Source: Orobanche coerulescens
Taxonomy: Eukaryota; Streptophyta; Magnoliopsida; Lamiales; Orobanchaceae
Reading direction: 5' to 3'
Length of the DNA stretch: 64,000 bases
Assembly: GCA_033398695.1 (NCBI GenBank)
Contig: CM065802.1
Coordinates: forward strand, 136,510,096 to 136,574,095
Shown here: in pieces, positions 12,209 through 23,110 of the stretch
How the letters are laid out: each line of letters begins with the position of its first letter
Numbering within the stretch: position 1 is the first letter of the stretch
Made by a program: the position numbers and the translations under genes
Notes under the pieces: generated by a model
Database searches by the model: none
Seen by the model: only the letters and a program-made list of their open reading frames with translations
Told to the model about the DNA's origin: nothing

Positions 12209-12638
12209 ATGTAGACTATTGGGCTAAGGCGAGTGAAGCCTGGGTCTAGGGCCTCACATTTTGTAGGGCCTTCAAAATTTTAAAAAATTATATATAGGCT
12301 TAATAAAAAAAATATGTTAACTTAACGGCCCATCATAAAATCAGTCCAGCCCAGGTTTTGGACCATTAACTCATTTTAATTGTTATCCCACACAATAGCT
12401 GACATTTCAACTAATTTTAATAAAAAATAACAATTAAACAATATATTAAAAGACCTCAATATATCTAAAAATGCAAGACGTGTCATATTTCAGTGATACT
12501 TGAAATGAAAATACTATTTATGTTTAGATTTTTAAACTATTGGTACTTTACTCTGAATTCTTAACTTTAAATTAATTTTTTTAGGGCCTCAAAAAATTTA
12601 TCGTCTTAAGCCTCCAAATTCACAGGGCCGGCCCTGAT
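12209..12638. mobile_element. Non-autonomous hAT-like element (GGCCGGCCC end)
   Basis: The right end reads CAGGGCCGGCCCTGA at 12625-12639. The left part has GGGCTAAGGCGAGTGAAGCC and GGGCCTCA, and a matching GGGCCTCAAAA lies near the right end. This pattern is familiar from plant non-autonomous DNA elements. I found no clear target duplication, so the class is tentative. Confidence 0.4.
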
Positions 12639-12859
12639 GACTCCGCGCGCTATTCTTTTTCACGTATTCAAATTCGTACTGTATGTTGATATTTTAAAGG
12701 TAAGAATGATAATTCGAACTTAATTGGTATAGTTTCTTAAAGAGTTAATTTGTATATCTTGTTATTTGTTATATTTTTTTGGGTTGCCATGATACATGTA
12801 CTACAAAGTTTCCACCGTCGTTAGCGATGTCTAATCTTTGTCAGTGAACTTATGGGGCA

Positions 12860-13345
12860 AACTACACTAGAACCTTTATAAATTAATACAGTTGGGATCA
12901 GAAAAATATTAATTTTGGAGAAGTATTAATTAATTGATGAATTAATAATTTATTAATTTAAAGAGGTATTTTATATTCAGCCAATTTAAAATTAATTACA
13001 TCAAAATTCTATGAATTTATACATAGAGATATTAATGAGTATTCAATGTTAGGAACTTGAATCTAGTGCCATGAAAAAAGTGAGAGATGAGATTCATTCT
13101 GATTTGATTTCAATAGAAAACAATCAACACTAGAGTCATATTTTACTAAGTTGTCTTAGTTATCTTTGCAATTTTCTGAGATTATTAATTTATGATGTTG
13201 ATGGGACCCTTGATTTATAAAGGGGTCTCAAAAAAATTATTATCTTATCAATTATCAAAATTATTAATTTACGTTTGCGGACCAAGTCGTAATCCAAAAA
13301 ATATTAATTTTATAGAGATTATTAATTTATCGAGTATTATTTAAA
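12860..13345. repeat. AT-rich MITE-like repeat with inverted ends
   Basis: The left end (AACCTTTATAAATTAATA, then CAGAAAAATATTAATTTT) matches the reverse complement of the right end (TAATACTCGATAAATTAATA, then AATATTTTTTGGATT) imperfectly. The core is repeated ATTAATTT-type words. It has no ORF. Its class is uncertain; it resembles a widespread angiosperm MITE-like sequence. Confidence 0.42.
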
Positions 13346-13581
13346 GAACCTACCGGTAAGTAGATTCCCCACTCCCACTCATCTTTTTTCGTACGCAGGA
13401 GCCAAAAATTAAACAATGACCACCTGCTTAAGCGGTCCAAGAACCTTACCACATGGATCAATTCATTGTTGATTTTGTTATACCTCATCTCACTTACTAT
13501 ATGTATGTTCGTGCACACAAATTTATTTAATGTCTAACCCGGGAATGTCGGGGATCTAAACTAGTGTGTGTATATATATTA

Positions 13582-14063
13582 TATGGCTGTGAACAAACTT
13601 AAAAGTTCGATTCGAAGAATTCGATTCGAAAAAGCTCGATTCGTGGCTCGATTTGTGGCTCGATTCGGAACACCAAACGTAAAGTCGAACCCTATAAAAT
13701 AGAATTCGGGAATCGGATCGAACGGTTCGGCTCGATTCGAGGGGCTTTGGCCCAAGACATAAAGCCCTTCCATCCCAGGCCGAACCATTCGGCTTCGGCG
13801 AGTCGGACCGAACTATATTCGAACTATACTGGACTTATAGAGTTATAGTGAACTTTAGCTCGAGCCGAATCAAACTATAATCGAACGGTTCAAAAATTCG
13901 AGGCGAATCGAATCGAACTATTACAAAAATTAGCCTTCGAACCGAATCGAACCTCAAATACTGAGATTCGAAATTTTCGAGCCGAGTCGAACCTAAGGTT
14001 CAAATATTTTTGAGCGGAACCGAACCCAGTAAAAATTTGGTACAGTTCGTCTCGTTTACAGCC

Positions 14064-14068
<5 letters not shown>
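13582..14068. mobile_element. Non-autonomous hAT element (GGCTGTGAAC ends)
   Basis: The left end GGCTGTGAACAAAC at 13585 pairs with the reverse complement of the right end, GGGGCTGTAAACGAGAC (about 14049-14065). The subterminal regions are filled with TTCGATTCGA-like words on the left and TCGAACCGAATCGAA on the right. Such TCGA-rich subterminal arrays are typical of plant hAT MITEs. A (TA)n run lies at the right edge and hides any target duplication. Confidence 0.6.

Positions 14069-14108
<40 letters not shown>
14066..14108. repeat. (TA)n microsatellite
   Basis: An uninterrupted TA repeat of about 20 units between the hAT-like element and the left arm of the 14.1-kb inverted repeat. No other function is visible. 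Confidence 0.9.
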
Positions 14109-14109
<1 letters not shown>

Positions 14110-14111
14110 GT

Positions 14112-14270
14112 TGACTTCAGGAATAACTCTTTATATTTACTCCAAATCAAATGACCATATTAAGTTATAAATTCATCTCACATGATCACTATTTCTTTCA
14201 CCTCACATATTCACTATTTCGCTTTCTCATTCCCTTGCATAAGCCGTCAACAAAAACAAGAGAGGATTTT
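14112..14270 (+). repeat. Left arm of a split inverted repeat (MITE-like)
   Basis: This arm (TAACTCTT, ACTCCAAATC, AGTTATAAATT, CATGATCACTATTT, CCGTCAACAA in order) is matched in reverse complement at 25903-26085, on the far side of copia D. Before D inserted, the two arms lay about 350 bp apart. That is the shape of a foldback element or long-TIR MITE. Confidence 0.6.
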
Positions 14271-14591
14271 TCTTAAAACAGATCCACAAAATATTTAATT
14301 ATCCAACAATTTCATCTTTTTATCAAAAAATATTAATTCTTCTAAATCTCTCTTTTCGAATGTTTACCAGTTAGCAGCACCTCAAACTGATTTACATTGT
14401 ATCCAACATAGAGCACCTCACCTCTTCATGCACTGACATTTATGAGTATAATAACAACTAAAACTTGAGAATTACATACTCTCCCAATTACTGTTTTTTT
14501 AATTGAATTTCATCGAAGTTTGATTTCTTTAAACCATACCACAATCAAATGACATAAAATGGGACAAATGTACAATTCATAATTGTGGCTA
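14271..14591. other. Centre of the MITE-like element, noncoding
   Basis: AT-rich sequence between the left inverted arm and the target duplication of copia D. No ORF or RNA gene is recognisable. Confidence 0.45.
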
Positions 14592-14596
14592 TGGTA

Positions 14597-15790
14597 TGTT
14601 GGATTCTCGGTCGTAGAAACTTGCTGGGCGGAAAAATAAATTACAACTGGAAAACAAATTACAACTCGAAATCCAGAAATTACAGGACTCATCCAAAAAG
14701 GAAATTACAGAACTCGAAACATAATTGAAAATACAAGAAAATAAATAATAAAACCGTAAACTAATGCCGAGTCGAGGAATCCTCTATCCGCAAGACGAAA
14801 TACGCCCCGGTAGTGCTCTCGGTTCTGACGTATCGCCCCCAAAGATAAAACGGCAGCGTCTCGAAGGTAGTAGCACCACAAGACCTACGAGCTCCGGCGA
14901 ACTGGAAACTATGAACTACGAACTGTATGTTTTATGCTGTATGTCAGAGTTTCGAAAATTACTTGTGCAGAAGCAAAGGAATGCATGCCTATTTATAGGC
15001 CATTCACACATGCAGAGGGGTTTAAACACAGCACTAATGGCTGTCATAATGCAGGCATTCATGCCTGCATTGAACACTGGAGTTACACAATTCAATTGCA
15101 GCGGTTACTGCCCGTTTTGAATTTGAACAGGCAGCCTTAACTCCTCCTCATAACACCTGGAAGGTTACTGCCCGTTTTTGGCTTAATTTGAACAGTCAGG
15201 ATGCACCTGGACTGTAATCATCTACTTAACTACTTGAGGGATGTACCTGGACATCCTTATATGCACATACGAGCCCAACTACGTCGTTGAGCTTGTCCAA
15301 AAAATTCTTTAGGCAGGCCAAGGCCTAGCCCAAGACCAAGCCCACGACCAGGCCCAAAGACCAATTGCCAAGATCAAGGTCAAGGTCAAGGTCAAGGTCA
15401 AGGCCAAAGCCAAGGTCCAGATCCAAGATCAAGGTCAAGGTCAAGGCCAAGGCCAAGGTCCAAGACACGCGGCACGCGGCCGAGGCCGGCGGGCGGGCGG
15501 CGGCGGCGGCGCGCGCGTGTGGGCTTTAAGCCCATACACATGTGCCATTAGTTATTACATGAATAAATGTAACTCCTTATGTATTAGAATAATAATGGTT
15601 CATTATTCAATGTGGGATACCATCCCTCATTAATTCACAATTAAGTGACAAACTTTAATTCACTATTTCTCACTCACCGGGAATCGGTTTAGAGAAAGTG
15701 AATATACCACGATCATCTACTCGGAACGTACATCGATCCTATGATATTTAATTTTACAAAATAAAATTAAAATCATTACCGATTCCAACA
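14597..15790 (-). repeat. 3' LTR of copia D
   Basis: 1194 bp, TGTTGGATTC to GATTCCAACA. It is about 155 bp longer than the 5' LTR. The extra length lies in a segment with two GTTACTGCCCGTTTT words (about 15090-15180) and in a run of GGTCAAG/GGCCAAG repeats at 15370-15470, followed by a GC-rich block. A minus-strand TATA box (plus CCTATTTATAGG) is at about 14988-14999. Confidence 0.92.
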
Positions 15791-15800
15791 ATCTCCCACA
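15791..15800 (-). other. Polypurine tract of copia D
   Basis: The plus strand reads ATCTCCCACA directly next to the LTR, giving a purine-rich GTGGGAGAT on the element strand. This is the second-strand primer position and confirms the minus-strand orientation. Confidence 0.8.
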
Positions 15801-16372
15801 TGAGTGAAAATAGCCCAAATGCAATATGCAGACTCAAGCTCAGTCCTCAAGAGGCGTTAAAGTATAAGGATAGGTAGTTCGTGACTTTGAACCTTCCATA
15901 GTTAACATCATCGGGTACACAGGCGGATTAGTGGCTTGATGCTTTGAACTATTCCCCCACGGCGTGCACCGAGACAATGGTGCTAACACTTGAACACCTC
16001 AACCTCATCCGTTCTCACGTTTTGTGTCCTTTGCGGGCCTTGAACACCCCTTTAGATTCATAAGTGTATTTCATGAAGCGGCCCCCACTTCTCACTTATA
16101 TAGGTGATTCTTTATCAAGTATCTTGTCATACTCAACCTCCTCGAGGTCTTTAGGAATAATTAAAAGTCATAGATTTAACCTCATGACTAGGCAAGCTTT
16201 CAACACTCAATTGCTCTATAGGGAATAAACTTAGATGAGTATTTCACACGAAGTCTCATAGCTTAGTTCTCCCATTGAACCAAGTTCTTGGGATCTCCAG
16301 TCATCTTGGTTGGGTTACCACTATGATAATTCTCAATTTGTGGATTTTAAACCCATTTCCTCTAGCAATTTA
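15801..16372 (-). other. Copia D region between pol end and polypurine tract
   Basis: About 570 bp of noncoding sequence downstream of the end of RNase H (LVDPLTKGLNRDQNE then stop near 16370). No other feature is seen. Confidence 0.55.
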
Positions 16373-17393
16373 TTCATTTTGATCACGGTTTAACCCTTTG
16401 GTTAGCGGGTCCACTAGATTATCCAATGACCTCACATAGTCAATAGAGATAACCCCACTTTTGATCAAATGTCTCACAGTATTATGGCGTCGACGAATAC
16501 GTCGAGACTTTCCATTATACACGTTACTTCTTGCCCTACCAATAGCAGCTTAGCTATCGCAGTGTATCATCACCGCAGGTACTGGCTTTGACCAACATGG
16601 AATATCTTCTAGAAAGTTTCTGAGCCATTCGGATTCTTCACCAGCTTTGTCCAAAGCTATGAATTCTGATTCCATGGTGGATCGCGCTATACACGTTTGT
16701 TTCACGGACTTCCACGAGACAGTTCCACCCCCAATGGTAAACACGTAACCACTTGTCGAAAATGAACTTTTCGTATCGGATATCCAATTCGCATCACAGT
16801 ACCCTTCAAATACCGGGGGGTATCTAGAATAGTGTAGCCCAAGGTTTTGAGTATACTTTAAGTACCTCAAAACTCTAACGATAGCTTTCCAATGCACTTT
16901 GCTTGAATTGCTCGTGTAACGACTCAATTTGTTCACAGTACAAGCTAAATCGGGTCGAGTGCAATTTGTAAGATACATTACCAATGACTCGTGCATATTC
17001 TTCTTGTGCAACAGGCTCCCCTCGATTTTTGCTCAAGTGGACATTTAACTCTATTGGAGTCTTAGCCGGCAAGCTATCGAAAGCATCAAACTTCTTGAGA
17101 ACTTTCTCGGCATAGTGAGATTGTGTCAAGATGATTCCATCTGATTTTCTCAAAAATTTCATTCCAAGAATCACATCGGCTAGCCCCATGTCTTTCATGT
17201 CAAAATTTCTTTTTAACATGTTCTTAGTGTCGTTAATCACTTGTATATTGTTACCCATGATTAACATGTCATCTATATAAAGATACACAATAACATAGCC
17301 GTTATTAGTGTTCTTAATATAAACACATTTATCACACTCGTTTATTTTGAAACCATTTGATAACATTACATTATCAAATTTCAAGTGCCACTG
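16373..17393 (-). pseudogene. Copia D RT C-terminal half and RNase H
   Basis: The fragment starts at the insertion point of element C and contains the RT catalytic motif in VIVYLYIDDMLIMGNN (near 17265-17300), then FDMKDMGLADVILGMKF. RNase H follows, with the SMESEF and LAC-type words, ending ARSNVYNGKSRRIRRRHNT and LVDPLTKGL at about 16375. A stop replaces a Gln codon after IHCDS (16547-16549, CAA to TAA), and a frame change occurs near 16990. The other half of RT is at 21633-22134. Confidence 0.88.
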
Positions 17394-17398
17394 TAGTG

Positions 17399-18443
17399 TG
17401 TTGGAGCAAGATCGGAATATGCGTCGTGTTGCGGAAGCATAAATATAAGGTGTGGAAATTAAAGGACACAAGGATTTATATAGAGGTTCGGCTATAATCG
17501 AGCCTACGTCCTCTCTCGGTATATTTTTCTATAGGTTGAAGATATAAACCTCTGCACCTCTCTTCTATCGGTCGAGGGATAACCATTACAATCACGTCTT
17601 CTATTGGTCCGTGATAAACCACTCGTACTTGTCTTTGTGTCGGTCCAAGTTAAACCATTTTCCTTTTCTATTGGACAAGGAAACAACCACTCTAGCTTTC
17701 TATTGGTACTAGATAAACCTCACGAAGATATCGATTGCAATTCTAATAATGCTGGATCCTTGATCCTAATAACACCGAATCCAATCGTATCTTTTTTTTA
17801 CCTCTCGTGTATATGTTGAATGTATAAACACTCAAACTAACAATATAAGCTCAATATCACAACAATAGTGTAAGTATATCAATCTCAAATCAATGAGTGT
17901 TTTGCTTGAAATTGTTGTATGGAATAATACCAAGGATATGGTATTTATAGGCTCCAAAGCCTCAACTAGCCGTTAGCCTCCTGACACTCCATTACGGCCG
18001 CTATCGTTCCTCCCTTACGTACGTTAATAATGTTACGTACGTTAACGACAATCCTTTACGTACGTTAGCTTAGCCCAGTTTCAGTCCAGTAGCTTTCGTT
18101 TCCTCCTTTACGTACGTTAACCAAACATACATTACGTACGTTATATATAGTCAATATGTCCGTTGCTCGCTGACCCATGCCATGACGTCATCTCCAACGT
18201 TCATCTCGTTTGAACTCAGAATCATCACTTTACGTACGTTATCCACTGAACATTACCTACGTTATTGTCATTCTTTTACGTAGGCTAAGTTTTACTTTTT
18301 ACGTACGTTAAGCATGCATTTTCCAGCTTTTTGCACTTCGTTCCTTTCGATGCTTTGCTTCGTCTTTTTGTTGTTTTGTTTTGTGTATCAACATAAATCA
18401 TCAAAACATTATTATAGCATGTATGGAACAAAATGTTCCAACA
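17399..18443 (-). repeat. 3' LTR of element C
   Basis: TGTTGGAGCAAG to TTCCAACA. It differs from the 5' LTR at scattered sites, mostly transitions by eye. It holds a minus-strand TATA box at 17942-17949 and seven exact TTACGTACGTTA palindromes upstream of it. Confidence 0.95.
17942..18310 (-). promoter_or_regulatory. LTR C promoter: TATA box and seven TTACGTACGTTA sites
   Basis: The minus-strand TATA box TATAAATA (plus TATTTATA, 17942-17949) is preceded on that strand by exact TTACGTACGTTA words at 18015, 18033, 18056, 18108, 18132, 18230 and 18299, with one near match at 18253. Each word centres on the TACGTA A-box recognised by plant bZIP proteins. Their place in the U3 part, upstream of TATA, fits an enhancer. 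The same layout is in the 5' LTR at 21125-21490. Confidence 0.62.
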
Positions 18444-18453
18444 ATCTCCCCCT
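18444..18453 (-). other. Polypurine tract of element C
   Basis: The plus strand reads ATCTCCCCCT next to the LTR, so the element strand has AGGGGGAGAT. The same tract follows the LTR of element E at 63046. Confidence 0.85.
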
Positions 18454-18992
18454 TTTTGACGATTACAAAACAACACTTCGTCAATGGGATTTACCTGCAA
18501 AAATTACAAATATATGTATATGTGTACAGACCAAAGTTTTTCGATTTTGTCCATTTCGTTAGTTTCTTCTCCCATTTCTTTTTTTCGACTCCTTTTCTTT
18601 TCTTTTTCTTTTCGAATTTTCAAATTTTCATCATCTTTTCGACGTCTCCTCATTTTTCTTTCCAACTTCATCTTTTCGACTTTTCTTCTCCTTTTCTCCT
18701 TTCAACTTCCATTTTTCTTTTCAATTTCAACTTTTCGACTTTTCTTCGATTTTTCTTCCCCTTTCAGGGTTAATCCCATTCTCCTTTCTTTTCTCCTTTC
18801 TGCCCCTTTTTGTTTTCATCAAAAAGTGTAATAAAATAAAACGAGTAATAAATACCAAATTGATAAAAATATGAGATACCAAATGATAAATATAATTATA
18901 TGCATGAATAGGGTATAAACTCCCTCTGAAAATATTATCTCCCCTTAACAAAAATTATTACTCCCCCTTAGTAAAATATATTTTGATAAAAA
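18454..18992 (-). other. Element C internal noncoding, pyrimidine-rich
   Basis: 18530-18800 is a run of TTTTCTTTTCGA-like words (purine-rich on the element strand), shared with element E at 63150-63330. The plus-strand ORFs here are Phe/Ser low-complexity readings of this tract and are not taken as genes. Confidence 0.6.
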
Positions 18993-19515
18993 TCAATTTT
19001 TGGAGATCCAACCGAGAGTTGGTTTTTCATTTGAAACATAGACGATATTTGAAATATTTGTTCCTTTAGGAACCCAAATCTTTTTAATTTTAATCGTCCG
19101 GCGTGGGCTTTCACAGTTAGAAATGTGATGCCCGATTTTCAAACATTTTTCGCAACGGGGTATCTTTAAATTTAAGGACTCATTTTTAGAACGAGATTTG
19201 AATCCCAACCCCTGTTTATTTAAAGTAAACTTTTGAACCGAGAGCATATTTTCAAATTTCTCGTTTCCGAGAAAAAATTTCTTCGTTAAATTTTTTAGCT
19301 CGGTTTGCATTTTAACAAGATCATCCTTTAAATATTTTCATTCTCAATGCATTTAGAATGGTTGATCTCGATAAACTTTCCCTTTTCAAGTATTTTGGAA
19401 TTTTCAATTTCCAATTATTTATTTTTAAATTGAAGGGATTTAATTTCTGATAAAGCATTTTGATAATCCGTATTCTATAATTCAAATGCTTCAAAAAGTT
19501 CGTCGTAAGAATTAC
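18993..19515 (-). pseudogene. Element C second gag-like segment with CCHC knuckle
   Basis: 18993-19310 encodes LTKKFFLGNEKFENMLSVQK, QGLGFKSRSKNESLNLK and a zinc knuckle CEKCLKIGHHISNC, then a basic tail (RRTIKIKKIWVPKGTNI). The upstream part to 19515 looks coiled-coil like but is out of frame. Element E has the homologous text at 63540-63965. The role is presumably RNA binding in the particle. I do not know this module by name; it may be the C-terminal part of a long gag. Confidence 0.6.
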
Positions 19516-20526
19516 TTACTTGGCTTTCGACGTTGCTATCGTCGAATGAACTTCGGGCCATGAGAGCGAGATTATTTTGATTGATAAAATATCATCTTCG
19601 TCGTCATCGCTCCATGTTGCAACGAGAACCTCCTTCTTGGGTTTAGCTCGGCAATTCTTTGCAAAGTGTCCTGGTTTACCACATAATCGACAACTGTTGT
19701 CGAATTTTTTAGATTCACCCGAGATGTCTTTCTTTCTCCGGTTTAATAAGGTTTGAAACTTATTAATATTCTTGGCATAATATTCCGATTCTTCATCGCT
19801 ATCATCCACCGGAATTTCTTCTCTCTTTGACATCTTAGCCTTCAAGGCTATCGATCTTTCCTTCGGCTTTGGCTTGACACTTCGTGATTTTAAAACTATC
19901 TCATAATTAATTAACGAACCAACGAGTGCGCTAAAATCAAGCGTATTGAGATCCTTAGATTCCATGATCGCAGTCACGGTGCCGTCCCATTCGCTAGGTA
20001 GTGATCGTAAAATTTTCTTGACTTTTTCACTACTAGATAATGGTTTTCCAAACGAAGCAAGTTCATTAGTGATGACCGAAAATCGGTCGAGCATGTTGGT
20101 GATGGACTCGTCACCCTTCATCATGAATAACTCGTAGTCATGGAGAAGCATATTGATCTTCGTCTCCTTGACTTGAGTTGTCCCTTCATGTGTGATTTCA
20201 AGAATTTTCCATATTTCTTTAGCACTTTCACACGATGAGATACGATTGACCTATTCTGGATTTAAGAGACAATATAGAAGTTGAGTAGCCTTACAATTTA
20301 GATGGTCGTTCTTCCAATCCTCGTAATTATATTCTTCGAAACTCTTAAGAGATTCGTCAGGTTTGATTGGAACTTTCGGGCCAAGACAAATGATCTTCCA
20401 AATCTCGATGTCATACGCTCGGATGAAAATTGACATCTTTTTCTTCCATGTCATGAAATTTGCGCCATCAAAAAATGGTGGTCGGTTAAGAGCAAGACCT
20501 TAGACTGGAGCAAATTGAAACACCAT
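19516..20526 (-). pseudogene. Element C gag (UBN2-type) with CCHC zinc knuckle
   Basis: The start is at the ATG near 20526. Text includes MTWKKKMSIFIRAYDIEIWK and DYELFMMKGDESITNMLDRF, then LRSLPSEWDGTVTAIMESKD. A zinc knuckle CRLCGKPGHFAKNC lies near the end, followed by an acidic tail. Two stops interrupt it: one early (after QFAPV) and one after LLYCLLNPE. The B copy at 7222-7600 has neither stop. Gag would package element RNA; in a pol-less element it is the only protein it could have supplied. Confidence 0.85.
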
Positions 20527-20569
20527 TTCGATCGAATCCTCGGATGTTAAGCCGTTTATTGGAGGTACC

Positions 20570-20581
20570 GCTCCGATACCA
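20570..20581 (-). promoter_or_regulatory. Primer binding site of element C
   Basis: GCTCCGATACCA on the plus strand, then AT, then the LTR start at 20584. It is identical to the site in element B. Confidence 0.9.
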
Positions 20582-20583
20582 AT

Positions 20584-21627
20584 TGTTGGAGCAAGATCGG
20601 AATATGCGCCGTGTTGAGGAAACGTAAATATAAGGTGCGGAAATTAAAGGACACAAGGATTTATAGAGGTTCGGCTATAATCGAGCCTACATCCTCTCTC
20701 GGTATTTTTTTCTATAGGTTGAAGATATAAACCTCTGCACCTCTCTTCTATCGGTCGAGGGATAACCGTTACAATCACGTCTTCTATTGGTCCGTGATAA
20801 TCCACTCGTACTTGTCTTTGTGTCGGTCCAAGTTAAACCGTTTTCCTTTTCTATTGGACAAGGAATCAACCACTCTAGCTTTCTATTGGTACTAGATAAA
20901 CCTCGCGAAGATATCGATTGCGATTCTAATAATGCCGGATTCTTGATCCTAATAACACCGAATCCAATCGTATCTTTTCTTTACCTCTCGTGTATATGTT
21001 GAATGTATAAACACTCAAACTAACAATATAAACTCAATATCACAACAACAATGTAAGTATATCAATCTCAGATCAATGAGTGTTTTGCTTGAAGTTGTTG
21101 TATGGAATAATACCAAGGATATGGTATTTATAGGCTCCAAAGCCTCAACTAGCCGTTAGCCTCCTGACACTCCATTACGGCCACTATCATTCCTCACTTA
21201 CGTACGTTAATAATGTTATGTACGTTAACGACAATCCTTTACGTATGTTAGCTTAGCCCAGTTTCAGTCCAGTAGCTTTCGTTTCCTCTTTTACGTACGT
21301 TAACCAAACATACATTACGTACGTTATATATAGTCAATATGTCCGTTGCTCGCTGACCTATGCCATGACATCATCTCCAATGTTCATCTCGTTTGAACTC
21401 AGAACCATCACTTTACGTACGTTATCCACTGAACATTACGTACGTTATTGTCATTCTTTTACATAGGCTAAGTTTTACTTTTTACGTACGTTAAGCATGC
21501 ATTTTCCAGCTTTTTGCACTTCGTTCCCTTCGATGCTTTGCTTCGTCTTTTTATTGTTTTGTTTTGTGTATCAACATAAATCATCAAAAACATTATTATA
21601 GCATGTATGGAACAAAATGTTCCAACA
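20584..21627 (-). repeat. 5' LTR of element C
   Basis: 1044 bp, TGTTGGAGCAAG to TTCCAACA. It has a TATA box at 21125-21132 and the same ACGTACGTTA array as the 3' LTR. Some palindromes are changed by single transitions (for example TTATGTACGTTA near 21216). Confidence 0.95.
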
Positions 21628-21632
21628 TAGTG

Positions 21633-22134
21633 GAGCTTGTTTCAATCCATATAGAGACTTAACCAGTTTGCATACCTTTTTCTCTTGTCCAGGTACTACA
21701 AACCCTGCAGGTTGTTCCATATAGATCTCTTCATCCAGATCACCGTTCAGAAAAGCAGTCTTAACATCCATTTGATGAATCTCAAGATCTTTCAAAGCAG
21801 CAATCACGAGAAGCACTCGAATAGATGTAATTCTTGTTACAGGTGAATAGGTATAGAAAAAATCGTACCCTTCCTTCTGCTTTAAACCTTTGACTACTAA
21901 ACGAGCTTTATACTTATCAATTGACCCATCAGCCATGTACTTTCATTTAAGGATCCATTTGCATCCTAAGGGCTTACAACCTTCAGGTAAATCAACCAAA
22001 ACCTAAGTTTGGTTTTGGAAAATTGAGTCAATTTCACTCTGAACAGCTTCTTTCCAGAGCAACCCGTCTGGTCTAGCATAAGCTACAATGATTGATGTTG
22101 GTTCTTCATCCAACATGAATGATATGTAGTCAGG
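21633..22134 (-). pseudogene. Copia D RT N-terminal half
   Basis: 21633-21936 encodes DKYKARLVVKGLKQKEGYDF, then [20 protein letters not shown] and KLVKSLYGLKQAP, the fingers and palm start of copia RT. The reading breaks at the insertion of element C (21632). Upstream, 21937-22134 contains text of the integrase-RT linker in other frames. It joins the half at 16373-17393. Confidence 0.88.
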
Positions 22135-23110
22135 TCAAAATGTCTTTGGTGTTCTAACCCTACTACCACGTCTCGGTTCTACCTCTTCCAGATTAGATCT
22201 CGATCGCTTACGTGACTTTGGATCTACATCTTCAGGTTTTGAACTTGTTTCTTTATTTTCAACTCTATTGCTAGAATTCTTCTCAACTTTATCAGTGTCC
22301 TTACAAGGATATATGTTTTCAAAGAATACAACATTCCTTGATTCAATTGTTGTTCCCACAGTCATTTCTGGTACTTCTGACTTGTGGATAACAAACCGAT
22401 AGGCACTACTGTTTAGTGCATACCCAATAAAGATATAATAGACCGTCTTAGGACCGATTTTAACTTGTTTAGGTAGAGGTATCTCAACCTTAGCCAAACA
22501 CCCCCACATTTGAGATATTTATATGAAGGTTTTCTACCTTTCCACAACTTATAAAGAGTAACATCCTTATCTTTGCGTGGAATATTTTTCAACATGTAGT
22601 TGGCTGTCAAGACAGCTTCCCCCCACATGTTCTGGGGCAACCCCGAACTAATCAATAAGGCATTCATCATATCTTTAAGTGTTCGATTCTTATGTTCAGC
22701 AACGCCATTAGATTGTGGTGCATATGGAGCTGTTGTTTGACGAATTATACCACTTTCGTTGCATGATTCCTCAAACGGGGCTATATATTCGCCACCTCTA
22801 TCACTTCAAACCATCTTAATACGACATCCTAATTGATTCTCGACTTCATTCTTGAAGTTCTTAAAGACTTCAATAGCCTCATCTTTACTTCTCAAAAGAT
22901 AAAGATAACAATATCGTGTGCAGTCATAGATAAAAGTGATAAAATACTTCTTACCACCTATAGTTTGCACAAACTTTAAATCACACACGTCTGTGTGAAT
23001 TAATTCAAGGGGTTTTGTGTTCCGTTTTACCGTATGAAACGGAAGTTTCGTCATTTTTGCTTCAACACAAATCTCACATTTGTTTTGAGTATTGACTTCA
23101 TTTAATTTTA
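22135..23110 (-). pseudogene. Copia D integrase
   Basis: 22806-23110 holds the end of the pre-integrase region and the core start ([20 protein letters not shown], with the first catalytic Asp). A stop at 22803-22805 (Arg CGA to TGA) precedes SDRGGEY, the second Asp. 22413-22670 continues with MMNALLISSGLPQNMWGEAV, and 22135-22509 reads the C-terminal domain (FIGYALNSSAYRFV) in another frame. It would insert cDNA. The breaks make it inactive here. Confidence 0.85.

Larger units (their letters stand above)
17394..21632 (-). mobile_element. Non-autonomous gag-only copia element C, complete ends
   Basis: LTRs of 1045 bp (17399-18443) and 1044 bp (20584-21627) flank only 2.1 kb of internal DNA. 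The target duplication TAGTG is at 17394-17398 and 21628-21632, inside the RT gene of element D. A primer site and a polypurine tract are in place. The internal part encodes a gag protein and a second gag-like zinc-knuckle segment, but no protease, integrase or RT. It must have moved with enzymes from a related full element. It is younger than D, in which it sits. Confidence 0.93.

Noticed and set aside
14764..15120. Plus-strand ORF MPSRGILYPQDEI... also present at 25003-25344
   Set aside because: The two copies are the two LTRs of element D, which were identical at insertion, so their agreement is no evidence of coding. It is antisense to the element and matches no family I know.
15340..15530. 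GC-rich repeat block as a possible CpG-island promoter of a gene
   Set aside because: It is an expanded simple repeat within an LTR, absent from the other LTR, with no gene next to it.
18314..18831. Several Phe/Ser-rich plus-strand ORFs
   Set aside because: They are readings of a TTTTCTTTTCGA low-complexity tract, antisense to element C. The same tract in element E gives similar empty ORFs.
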